Source of the DNA: Ustulina deusta
Taxonomy: Eukaryota; Ascomycota; Sordariomycetes; Xylariales; Xylariaceae
NCBI GenBank assembly: GCA_023159155.1
Contig: JAJNNX010000022.1
Span: 248,001-312,000 of the forward strand
Length of the DNA: 64,000 nt
Direction of reading: 5' to 3'
Shown piece by piece: positions 24,101 through 35,550 of the stretch. Both the position numbers and the translations under genes were made by a program. Below the pieces are notes generated by a model. The model was not told the DNA's origin and did no database searches. It saw nothing but the letters and a program-made list of their open reading frames with translations. Every line of letters starts with the position of its first letter. The first letter of the stretch is position 1.

Positions 24101-25003
24101 CATCAAATCAGTTTTCCCGGCCATCAAGCGCTACTCGCTCCTTGTTCCCGGCTTGAAGACGGTACTGGAATCCGTGTGAGACGGGTCTTCTCTTCCCCTC
24201 CTAAACCCCCACGCTTTAAAAAGAGGGAAAAAATTTGCCAGCAGGCCTGAGAGTAATCCCGCACGTGGTAGTGAAGGAAGTATAGGTAAGGGAGCAGACA
24301 GGTGTGGACTGGATCTAATTTCAATCATTTCTTCCCTCCCTCCGGGCAAAAAACGGGCCAAATTCTATCCAGAAGAAAGTTCAGGGCAGCGCGTACGCAT
24401 TGCGCATAAGGGGCCATCAAAACCATAGTGGGAAGTCCGCTGTATTACAGAGGGAGGAAGCTAGGAGCTTCTCCGAGAGGCTACCATTTAGGCTTTAAAA
24501 ATCTTTTTCCAGAAGAAATAAAGAGAAAAAAAAAATCCATCCTCATGAACCGGCCTGGTTCTAGGTCTTCCACGGGCTATTGTTGTTGCTGCCAAAGCAG
24601 GGAAGAAGAAAAGAAAAGCAGAATGCAAGTCGAGACCAAAGGATCCACCATGGAGGGAAAAAGATTCTCTGTGGGAAATTTCATCTCGAAGCAAAAGTCG
24701 TAACATCGTCGATTTAAAGTCGTAAGGTCGTCATTCGTCGTTATTTTATGCAAGTTTTGTGTCCGGTTCTCCCGTCGGGCAATGCTGAATTGGGGGTATT
24801 TCGCGGAATATGCCTGAGGGATAAGCTGTGAAGCTTCACCACGTGTATATATCAGTAATCCGACGCCGCGTGTTCATATTTCTTGCTCGCACTTTCGCTC
24901 TCGCTCTCCGTTTTAGCCCGTCGACTCTTGGGGGAAACATCCGATAGTAGTAGGATTGAAAGGGGGGGGTATAAGTCCGCTGGGGTATGCATTCACTCCT
25001 CCC
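21109..25003. other. 3.9-kb spacer upstream of MPG1 and downstream of the dsRBD gene
   Basis: The first 500 bases are the MPG1 promoter and leader, pyrimidine-rich on the coding strand. An AT microsatellite (AAATAA/AATAAT units) lies at 22145-22187. ACCACACACCACACC units lie near 22531-22552. GGAT/GGGT-type units lie at 23428-23455 and 23533-23556. Many small overlapping frames occur in all phases, none with recognised domains. No gene is supported. Confidence 0.5.
22145..22187. repeat. A/T microsatellite (AATAA/AAT units)
   Basis: A low-complexity run of AAATAA then AAT units, read directly. No function is inferred. Confidence 0.8.
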
Positions 25004-25824
25004 TCACTCGAAGGACACGGTTGAACTGCTGCTCGAATGTCCAGACCTGTGGCCATGGCGGTTCTCCCGGTGGCTGTGGGCATGGGCATGACTGGCTGAG
25101 GCATGGCGCGACTTCTTGCGCCTACTGGAATCATTGGCTGGGAGACCCTGGACAATGCCGTTACGGGCAAGCATGCCTCCATTGACGGAAAAGTTCCGAC
25201 ACACCATAAACGCCCTCATGGCTGCGTTTTCCTGGGCCAAGGAGTTCGATTCGTATGCAAGATCTGTCTGGTACTCGCGACCGTTCACCAGAACCAGGCA
25301 TGTGTAGCCACTCGGATCTTTGTAACACTCGTACGAAGGGTCTTGCCACCCACGACGTCGGCACAGGCCTATCGGATACCCAGTCAGTCACTACTCCCGG
25401 AAACGTCATAACTCGATACCAAGCTCGATCGGTGCATGAAGAAATGCAGCCCCGATGACGCCAGGGCGGTCGAGGGTAATGTATATGCATGACAGCCCAA
25501 CGGCGAACGCCCCGGAGCAAGAGTAGCCGCAGAGCCCGGCTCGCGCCTTGCAGAAAAACGTGGGCTGGTCTAATTATTGCAAGGCAGCAAGTTAGGCAAG
25601 GCACCTAGTCTTTTGCGGTAGGAACATGATGGCAAGCTGCACGTGCTGGTGACGCAGGGGCATGCTTGCTCACGTGTGTGAGACGACAAACTCCCGTCGT
25701 CCTGCCCGCCCCACCAGGACAGCAGCATCACCATGGACGGCCCGGGACGTCGTATGAAAGGATAGCCGGCGTAGGGTCAGGCGAAGGACTTACTCTCCAG
25801 ATACTGCATGTAATAGCCTGACAT
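25004..25824 (-). CDS. small protein with a single double-stranded RNA-binding-like domain
   Basis: Modelled from two exons on the minus strand: 25824-25794 (MSGYYMQYLE plus one base, donor GTAAGT) and 25368-25004, joined by a 425-nt intron ending GATAG with a CTGAC branch point. The product is 131 aa. Residues about 11-70 (LCRRRGWQDPSYECYKDPSG, YTCLVLVNGREYQTDLAY, then SLAQENAAMRAFMV) follow the dsRBD pattern: a P-Y alpha1/beta1 segment, a VLVNG beta hairpin and a final A-Q-E-AA-A helix. The C-terminal 45 residues are basic and rich in His, Ser and Arg (SRRKKSRHASASHAHAHSH). The RNA-binding assignment is by pattern only. The second exon is well supported as coding; the first exon is inferred from the splice phase and a clean ATG. 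It is too short and interrupted to be found easily as an open frame. Confidence 0.72.
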
Positions 25825-28800
25825 GGTGCTAACCGGTGCTCAGGAAGTTTCCCGTAACGACCCGAAATGAATATATTTCTCGAGATTAGGTAGAAAAAAC
25901 CCCCACACACCCAAGAGATGCCGGACAGATGCGAGTAATCCCAGGGGGGTGACAGTGCTGCGGGAAAAGACGTGGTATAGAAGGTGGTTTGGACACGCCT
26001 GGAGTATGCAGTCGAGCCTAACCGTGGAGAGGGGGGCGACGAGGGATGAGAGCGTCTAGAAAGGTAAGGCGCCAGCGGGCGAAGATGGACGAGTCTGTAC
26101 TACGAGGCGAAGGTGTGATGTGGTGGTGTTGAAGAAGGAGGTTATGCTACGTATTCAGGGCTGTGTGCAGAAAGACGAGCCATCGACGGCGAGACATGTG
26201 TGCTTTATTGCAGAATAAGCTGTTGGTGCGGGGCAGGGATATCAAGACGGAACAAAGGCAACAAGACAAAATAGGAACGTGTTTAGAGAGGGAGAGGTTC
26301 CAAGGACGGAGCAGCGATGCGGCTCTCAAGAGTGTGACCCCATTTTGATGTGTTGGCGCGAGTCGTTGCCATTTGATAAAAAGTCCAGAGACTAGGCATC
26401 TCCCCACTACACATGGGGTGTGCATCCCTTGAGTCGATCACCTCTCTTCCTTAGATAAGTCTTAACTCTGCTAGATTCTCCTGCTAGCATCATGTAGTAC
26501 CGCCATCTCCGTTCGAGTGATGTCCCATACCCTGTCCGACGTGTGGCGGGGGGGACGGCTGGGTAAAGGAGACGATGGGTTATGCAAAAGGCATTGAACA
26601 GGCATAGGTAGTGGAGTGGCAAAATGGAACTGGAACCAGTCCTGCGGCCAAAACACGTCCTCGGCGGGACTACGAGGGAGGGGGGAAACGAAAAAAATAA
26701 TAATATTGTGTATGGGACGGCGGGACATCATCAACGCCCGTCTAGCTGTAGTATGTATGTCCACTCGGCCGGCAGCCAGTCACGTCTCGCCGTTCAGACG
26801 TATTGAGGAACCGACAAGAGGGATGTGCCTGGTTCATATCTGACGGGTACATCAACAAGGAACAAACGCTTAATCGTGTCTAGGTATTTCCGATCGCGAC
26901 TAAGACCAGATACAGCAGGCAAGCGACCCAGATGGAGAGCGCTATGTATCTGTACACTACAAAGGGTACTAAGTGGAGGGGGAAATCCGATCGAAACCGT
27001 CGAAATTCCAACGGCGGCACTAACGACACCTAGCCAGGTACATGCATGTTCATCTGTCATGCTACCGCGACGCCTGTCTGTGACGGTGATCGCATGTATA
27101 CGCTGTGTACCCAGGTAGTATACACTACATGGCAAGGTCTCGGCGGGAGACGAGAGAGCACACACGGTTTTCACAGCGTGACAGAGGTGACCATAACGTC
27201 GTCAGTGCCGAGTCGACACGACCGTCGAGCCAATCCGACGGGGTCAACGGCGTAGCTCGCAGAAGACAACCGCGACGAGATGTAATGGATACAGAGAGTG
27301 GTGGGGCTGGTGGCAGTAAGCGATTCGCGCGTGCCGGTTCACATACTGTAATCTGGCGTAAGCAGATGAGGCAAGCGGACAAATCAAGCGCTAGTGATAT
27401 TGATCTAAAAACTGTCAAAGGAGAGGCGAAATGATGACCGGGTCATGTAATGTGCCGTGGGAATCCAGCGGCGCGAGGGGATCCATGGATGCCGCAACGC
27501 AGGGCTCACTCTCTATACGTGCAGTACCGAGCTTAACAGGCTCCCTTGGAACTTAGTACGAGGCACGGCATCTTGAGGGTCATCGGCGCGTGGCGGTTGT
27601 ATGCTACTTCTGGCCGTGGGCGGCAATGTGTACCTACTGCACTCCGCCTGAGGAGGCAGGTAGTATGCAGGCAGGCATTCGAAGGCCTCTGTTATTTATC
27701 ACGATTCTTATTTTTTTGGCCGAGTTGGGTCGGCTTGTGCTCGCTGCCTTCGGCCACCGGCCAAACAGAATGCAGGAAATGGGGATAGGGGATGACTGGC
27801 CGGCCACTGGTTTCGCGGCCGAGAGAACCCAAGTTGTTGTTACGATGTAAGTCGAGTCAGATACCTCCCGTACACACGATACACACGATACACACTACAA
27901 GTCGGTGAACAGAAATGAGGTGCATGAACACACTGGAGGAGGGGCCTGCACTAGTGGAGGGGACCCTGGTCTCGCTCCAAACCTGGCCAACCTGGTTCAA
28001 CCCGGTCGGTGGCCTAGACGGCTATTGGGAGAGGCACTGGAACCCTGGGACCCGACAGGAGCCACTAGGAGCTCTAGAGGCAATTGGCCAATGAGCGGCG
28101 AGCGTGGTGCAGAATGGCGAGGCCGCTAGCCAGAGAAGAGACGCTTAACACCTCATGCAATGATGAGTTGGCACCGCCGCTGGATATTAAATCAAGATGG
28201 ACCCGAGTCTGGAGGTGTACGAGTACCGGCCGTGAGCGGCGCAACCAGCCCGGCCCAGAGGTACCGCTACCGGCGGCAACTTGCGACGTGAAAGGCCTGC
28301 ACCACCAGTTGCATATGGGCGAATTAGCCGCTTTCATGATGACGAGAACTTTGACCGAAAAAAGACGAAGACATCGTTGTATTTGCTGCGATCGGACGGG
28401 GCAGTACGCCGAGGGTGGCCGCGGGGCTCCATTTCCAGATCCATATTCATGACACTCTCACGCGTGTATTGTAGCTTTCGGGTCCTTTATTAGGCAGTGC
28501 ACGCCGTAGGACTTTTGGCTACGAGTGGCCATGGCCGCTGTTGTTGTCATTGTTGTTGTTTTCCAGTGGATATTGCGAGTGCGGTATCATGTACGTATAC
28601 CTGCCTACACTATGTATACGTGCAAACACGGGTCGAGGATGGATCATCTAGAGGTACTAGTGCAGTGTAGTGTAGTGCAGGTAGTGGAATAGCTGGGACG
28701 CGAGGGGTTGGTTGGCCCCAAGGAATCAAGAGGCACGACACGGATAGCACGAGGGGCAAAAGGGCAAAAAAGTGCATACTATGTCATACTAGGTACATAT

Positions 28801-31512
28801 CGAATTTGGGTGTAGAAAAAGGTAATGAACAGGAGGGCGTCAAGAGAAAATAAAAGTGGGATGCTGCATAGGTTGCGCCCGATCTTGGACTTTTTCGGTA
28901 CACGATACGTACCTCAAGCCGCCTTGTAGGTATGGTACAGAGAGTACATAGCCTCGATTTGAGTAAGGAACAAAGCTTCCTCGGTCACATGTGTTATACA
29001 CCTAATGTACCTAGGTAGTCTAGGAGGCCGTCTTGTTTGTGGGAGAGAACAAGGGTAATAATAATTGTTGTTGCTGCTGCTAAATAACATTGCCTGCCAT
29101 AATTGACAATCATACTAACTTGGTTATTTTTGTAGAACCTCAATTACGGATGTACAATAGACGCGAGTGGCGATCAGGGTCACAATAGATAGAGTCTTCA
29201 ACCTGTGTTGTTCCGAGTAAGTATGTACTAGCTCTACTACGATATGGTCTGTCTGTCTCTAGCATGGCTAATAATGGTGGACACACGGCATCTCGAAGAG
29301 ACTCTCACTGCATGGTGTTGAATACATAATTGATCCATTCTTGCGCTATGTCTGGGAGACTGATCTACCTGACCTACCTCCTGCACACAACGCGCATCAA
29401 CATGCCCCTTAGTCATTTAATAGGTGGTGTAGCAGCATGTCTGTACTTCCACAGTAAGTCGGCAAGCTTGAGAGACCAATACCAGCACTCAGATAGTTAG
29501 TTGACAATGGATCCGGAAACAATAAAACGTAGAAAGTGCCAACAGTGAGGCCTTGTTATTATGCGACCTTTGAGACCGGTTTCAAAAGCTGGTCGAGGGT
29601 TTGTTTTATACAGATGGGCCGAGCTGTTCTTGTTGTTGCTGTTGTTGTTAAGAAGGGCCTTGGCTTGGCTCCTTGCTCTTCAACTACTTGGGGCTTCCCT
29701 ACATTGCGGCCGAGATTCCACATGTTAGAGTGCCATCTAGTCTTAGGTACCTAGTTGCGTACATATACATTATGTGCGTATACGCACCAAGAAGTGTTCT
29801 GCCATCCCGTGGAATGCAACGTGTTTGTTTGTTATTGTCATCAGTTACCAGTCAGCCAGCGTGCCCGATCTACGGGAATTTCGCCGAGGTCAGCCATGAT
29901 ATCATTGCTTCTCAGTTGCTACATAGCGGCTAACAATTGCCTAGATGAGCGGCCAGGACCCTCCTTGGACGCATCGTACGGCGGCGGAATAAACAGCGGC
30001 CAGTTTTCGGTACCACATGTCTCAATAGTACACACCTTTTCTCCACCTAACAAGGCGATGATGTCGTGCATGAAGCCTCGCCCGCATTGTATCCATATTG
30101 GTATATGATCTGAGAAGGTCTACACTGTATGTACTGTAGATATTTCTGTTGAGGGAGGTAATAGTGCCATCAGAGGAGACATCCCCGTGACTGGTGCAAC
30201 TAGCAAGTCTGACTATGCATCCTGCCCTCGTCCGAAGCGTTGCTGACATGTAACAAGTAACAATCCATATAGTCAAGATTAAGATTTGAGTTGTGGTTTT
30301 GTCATTCCCTCTCCGGTTGTCTCGGGGCTAGAGGGTATTGTTCGAGGCTTCAAGCCTACGAATCTTTGATCGAGGTCTTGTTGTACAGCAGCTGACTCGA
30401 ATCGCACGCGGAGGGCTACACGCCACCAAGGGAGGTTGGTCAAATGTTACTACTCCGTCATTCTCTCTACTGTACATCAATGACTTGTTTCTCCTTTCTA
30501 GAATGAACTGTGGCCGCACACCATGCGGCCCCCAAATGGAGACTGCCACGTCAAAGAGGGTGTTGTACTCCTATGGCTTTAGTTGTTGGGTCTCCCTTGC
30601 AAAAAAAACCGTAGCGTGTAGCCAACACGGACCATATCGAGGCAACTTACTCCGGTCTTATGACTGTCCGTTGAACGAAGCAAACAACATGGTAAGGCAA
30701 CTTCTAGAGTAGCTAACCTCTTGAAAGTTGGGTGGCACTATAGGGTACCAGCAAACTTCTAGGCTTGGCAGTAGCTGCACTTTTCCGTCCACATGGAAAT
30801 TCGTGAGGATGTTAAAGCGAGAGTGGCGTCAGTTTCGGAATCCTGGACTGGTCAAGGTGAGCTCAGTCTCCCTGAGTGACCCGTTGCCCCGCAAGTCTGC
30901 AGTGATTCGCAGCCAACTAGTGAAGCAGGTCTGGTGTTATGCCGTGCGACGACATAACATGTGGAGAAAACAGATGAACGAAGACCTGGGAGGCTCTCTG
31001 AAACTGTTGTACTAGAACCGGGCGAGTGACTCCTGCTAGTGCCCTTCTGTAGAACGTAAGCTAATGGACATGCCGATTCAACTGCATGCGTGATCTAGAA
31101 GAGTTTGGCCAAGAGGTACGGTGAAATTCCCTGGAATTGGATGGACCAAGCTTTATCCAGACGCTTGTAGCATGCTGCCCTCGATGTACAACTGCAGAAC
31201 CATCTTGTCAACAAGTACACAAGTACTGCTGTCTGCTATTTGATTTCATGACACCCTGTATGCTCTGAAGAATGCACCTAGCTACAATGTAGATAGACAC
31301 GTCTCGCTGCAAGGGATAATATGCTCTACGGCAGAGGCAACTCAACCCAGCGCCCACTAGGCCCAAATATATGAAAAGTCTGTTAGGTTTCCCTTAATTA
31401 CTGAGCCGAGCAAGTGGCCGTAAGCCAGCACGGACCGCCCGAATGTGTTTAAACTGGCTTGGCGCGTTGTCAGGTATGGCCTAATATGCGGCCATAGGCG
31501 GGTCAATACCCT
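25825..31512. other. 5.7-kb spacer, GC-richer in the middle
   Basis: No gene is supported. Between about 26.8 and 28.5 kb the sequence is GC-rich with many short overlapping frames on both strands, none with a recognisable domain. GTT-type triplet runs occur near 28540-28560, 29055-29080 and 29630-29650. TACCTA/TAGGTA words are frequent. A transcribed non-coding RNA cannot be excluded. Confidence 0.45.
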
Positions 31513-33123
31513 TCAAAATCCCGGCCTAGAGGAGAAGTATGACATGATGTCCTTCCGTTTTTCCTCAGGAATAACATAAACGGGATCAGTTGGACTGACT
31601 CTATCTTCTTCATTATACACTTGTGCTTCATCAAGGTGAGGTAGGACTTCATATGTCCAGGCGGGCATCATCCCGTCTTCGTCCGAGGATAGTATGCAGG
31701 CAACGTGCTGTACAGAGGAAAGACCATTGAGTACATAACAAGTATGATACGCATCTGAGGGTCTACATTGACGAGTTTAGCCTTTGTCCCGAATCGTAGG
31801 GGAGGGTATAGGTTCTTTACCGGTACGGCTTATCCCTCATGCCACCTCGTTTTGTTTGGTCTTGCCCGCAGCAGAGAATGTAACGGACAAGTCCTTCGCG
31901 GGAGTACAGATCATCGACACCAGAAGAGGGGGTTTCAATGCTAGTTACAACTGTCGGCCCGTGAATGGCGGCTTCTATCAGGGGCCAGCATCCCCCGACC
32001 CAGTGGCTATAGCAGCCGTCGACAAGTTTGTTGGTACGTCCACTAAGACCACCCTCGGGGGCATATTGACGCGACGAGAGCCAAGAGATAAGGCGTGGCA
32101 TGTCGAGGTACCTAGTTTGGAGTGTTGGTACAAAGCGACTTCTGAGAAGTGCCGGCTACGTGATGGGTAGAGGGTAGTGCAAACGAACCTAGGGAAGATA
32201 CGATGTGGAGCATCAAGGATGGCCAGGCAGCCTAGGGCACAGAATGCGTATGCACCATGGGCTTCAGCGTCTGGTGTTGCCGATATGCCGCCTTCGAATG
32301 TTTGACCTGCACGATTAGTATGTGCATTCGACCTAACCGGGCCTGTTTTCAGGGTGGCTTACAGCGGCGTACGTAGTCGGCTAGGCCAGTAAATAGATCT
32401 AGTCGTTCAGGTGTGTGAGATGGAGAATCGCGTGGTAAGTCAAGGGGTAGCTTTAGTATTGTAATCAGAACGGCAGCACAATAAGCACCCCTAGATTCAT
32501 GGTCAGAGAATATGCGGTTGGTCGGGGAGCAGCAAGACTTGCCTAACGTCGATCTCCCCCCCTAGTGTTAACCGAAAACTTCCGTCCGGCTGCTTCAAGG
32601 CGCATAGCCATTTCCACATTGCTCGCCGGTCGATAACTTGATATGCAGCTTCCCCCCCTACAATCGCTAGTGAAAGAACCATGGCATATGTCGTAGCTAG
32701 GTGAGATTGTTGGCCGAAGCCCCCACCAAACCCACCGCTTTCGTTCTGTATCGAACGCGCTGTTTCCACGAGACCGTCGCGATACTTGGAAACGTCGGCT
32801 CCTAAGAGAACCAGGCCATTTAGGCACCAGTAGAAGATCCAGGGCCTGCTAGCATCTGCCGCCTTGTATGCGGGAGGAAGAGGCCCTAAGTTTTTCTCTA
32901 GGAATGCTATATGTCGTTCCCGGCGGAGGGAAGGGATCCCATGACGGTTCACGTGTATGCCGTCCCGCGTCCCTGCGAGGAACGCTCTACAATTGTTCTC
33001 CACGGCATCCTGGCTGACCGACGTATCGGTAACACGCGAATCCTTGATTTGGGGAGCGGTGGTGAAGAGGTCCGGAACCAGGGGCGCCTGATGGGGATCA
33101 GGAGACGGAGAACTGGAGGCCAT
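31513..33123 (-). CDS. RAM1: protein farnesyltransferase beta subunit
   Basis: Catalytic zinc-binding subunit that, with the alpha subunit RAM2, attaches farnesyl to CaaX cysteines of Ras, mating pheromone and other proteins; cytosolic. Five exons on the minus strand: 33123-32543, 32490-32363, 32306-32189, 32111-31821 and 31762-31513, giving 455 aa with all phases joining. Prenyltransferase repeats are clear: GGFGGGFGQQSHLATTYAMV, GGIS--PDAEAHGAYAFCAL and GRTNKLVDGCYSHWVGGCW. The zinc ligands are visible as the Asp and Cys of LVDGC and the His of DAYHTCY. The first intron uses a GC donor (AG/GCAAGT) and the third a GTTCGT donor. The start at 33123 (MASSSPSPDP) was chosen because the open frame upstream, with one more ATG at 33231, does not look like the family. 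The C-terminal tail ends SYFSSRPGF. Confidence 0.95.
32491..32542 (-). other. GC-AG intron in the farnesyltransferase gene
   Basis: A 52-nt intron with donor AG/GCAAGT and acceptor CTAG. Removing it restores EIDVR-GAYCAAV exactly as in the family; the GT at the alternative position would not keep the frame. GC-AG introns are a small minority in fungi. Confidence 0.85.
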
Positions 33124-34299
33124 CCCGTTGTCTTGACGAAGGACCGAGGTGCCAGCTGCCGCGATGTTGCGCCTCTTCCTATGTTGCACGGTTCTCTGCC
33201 GGACCCGGGCTAGGTTGGTTTTTGTTGGCATGAAAAGCGCGGCAGATTTGAACGCGGGCTGGCGTCTCGACCGGATGCATGCGGCTTGAATGGAACGGCG
33301 CACCAGGCACGTTGCTAGCTAGCGCCCAACAGCAGCGGTTGAGCTTTTGTGGGTTTCTTTCGCCTGCGCTCGGCGGCGGACACCGAGTGAGACCAAATTC
33401 AGCCCTGGTGTAGACAAGTATCTGGGCAACACATATTCGTCTTTTCTGGAGCTCGCATGGCTTTCTGGACATCGGGCATGTGTTGTTGTTGCTAGAAGTA
33501 CCTAAGTACCGGGTCATAGGCTGCCAGCATGGCTATCACCTAGAGGTGGCCGGCAAAGCCCCGGCAAAACCCCTTTTACGCCACTAACAAAGCAACCGAG
33601 GACAAAACCTACTAGGCACAGAAGGTTCTGCTTACAGAATGTATGCCTCCCTCCTCAGCTTAATCAGGAGGGCCCAGGCAGAGTTTACATCGCTTACTAC
33701 GGGGGTACTGAAGAAAGGCAGTGCGATGCGCTCATTAAAGTCTGGCCGTTGCTTCGAACGTCAATGTCTAAGACAGCGGTCACAAGCCAGGGAACTTCGG
33801 GCCAATATCGCCGAAGATGATGATATCGTCTCTCCATGGTTGTGCTGGAAATAGCAACAACGACAGTAAGGGAGGCGAACTTGGCATAATATACCACCAC
33901 CAGCATGAATGGTTATCCATCTGGGACTCCCGGTTTGGCTCACCACCTGTTCTTAGGTCTTTCTTACTCAATAGCAGTTCTCGTTGCAACAACATACCAT
34001 CATCTTTGTCGCTGCGAGATTTTGTACCTACCCAAGATCCCTAACACATTGAAGCTGACCCGTACAGCGCTGCACTCTAAGAGAGCCAAGCTTAGTCTTG
34101 GATCCGGAGTTGCGGTTAATATTCGGATAGGCAGGTTGAGAAGTCGTTGGTGAACATGCAGCTTCAGTTACGGCGTAAAGGTGTTCTGCTCAGCATTGCA
34201 ATGCCGCGCCCATAGTTACCGCAGCGGAGTGGAGGAAGCATACGACCTGGGTCAGTCCACCTACGCTGGCTAGGTCTAGCCCAAATTAAGTATAGTTGC

Positions 34300-34960
34300 A
34301 AGTAATTTGGTTACTTGAGTGCACCTGAAGTGGAGGAGACCGATAGTTTAATAACATGAGTAATTCTAAAAGCCATGTTTTGATATCCAAGGCATTAAAG
34401 CTGTATCTTTGAATTCTACAAAAGCTTCTATAAACTCACAACAACTTGTTGAGTTACTATATTGTTGTTTAGAATTATTGTCCTTTGGTATAGGTACCTT
34501 ATTACTATCTTTGTTTAGGGGCTATCGGCAAGGGCGGGGGATGGTGCCTAATTACCCCGCACAGTGAATCCTACCAGTATGTTACTTAATTACCCATTAT
34601 TACTGCTCCCAACATCAATGTCACTCGTTATATAGCAGGGCACAAAAAAGGTTCTAGTAGTTTATATGTACAAAGTTTATTTAAAAAGCTACTTTTATAG
34701 AAAGTACTATAACAAAGAAAAGGGTTGTTTGAAATCTTGTCATATAATTGAGTAGGCATATATATTGCAACCACTTTGTAAAATATTTTGTTACTAGAGA
34801 AAATATATATATATAATCAAAAGAATTAATTAATTAAAAGACCTTGGAATACTTCCTAGAATTTTATTATTTTAAAATAATTCTAGGAACATAAAAAAAT
34901 GTTAGGGATAAATTATTATGTGACAAAATAGAAGCTGACATTATCTATATTTTAAAAATG
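34300..34960. other. AT-rich block, probable decayed mobile element
   Basis: Base composition changes sharply to AT-rich, with ATATATAT, TTAATTAATTAA and a perfect hairpin (CCTAGAATT with AATTCTAGG) at about 34854-34888. A second partial palindrome (AACTC..TTGTTGAGTT) lies near 34433-34456. No open frame survives. AT-rich islands of this type in ascomycetes are usually RIP-mutated transposons, but no element was recognised. Confidence 0.5.
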
Positions 34961-35129
34961 GGTGCAATATGTCAGTGGCATAACCTCCTTGTCTAGTTTT
35001 CTGGGTAACATTTCGTAGACCTCCCTCCGGCCACTCAGGTACTTATAGGAGATTTTTCATGGCCAACATAGGTAGGCTAGCCTTATCATAATGCGGGGGA
35101 GCTCCTCTATCACCTCCTCGGCTATACAC

Positions 35130-35550
35130 TAAATATTTACATTACCTACCTAGTACATACTTACTATTAAGTACCTACCTACTTCGAGCTACAGTACCTC
35201 ACAGCACATGCTAGGTACCGAGGTAGCACGAATAGGATTCGGGCTACCTGCCCTAATCATCATCTGTCCACCCAACGCTGCCCACAGCACTACTACCTAC
35301 AAGGTATAGTGTACCCCACCTAAGATCACGGATAGTTGTCCGAAGCTGCCTAGTACTACTCGAGGTAGTACCTGCTGCACCTACTTACTGTATGAGAATT
35401 CCGGGTGCTCGCTACCGAATTTGAATCGATAGCCTGCCTACTGTACTAGGTAACTACTTAGCCACCAGTCTTTACAACGTACTATGTAAGTAGGAACTGT
35501 AGGTCTCCGCTATCTACCTGCTAGAGCAACAATAGGAAGCTACTGATAAG
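35130..35550. repeat. dense TACCTA/TAGGTA word cluster
   Basis: CTACCTAGTA, AAGTACCTACCTAC, CTAGGTACCGAGGTAG and similar words recur every 20-50 bases. The same words occur thinly in most spacers of the window (for example 4710s, 23490s, 44780-44810, 49610, 53160-53190). They may be a degenerate dispersed short repeat. Confidence 0.5.
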
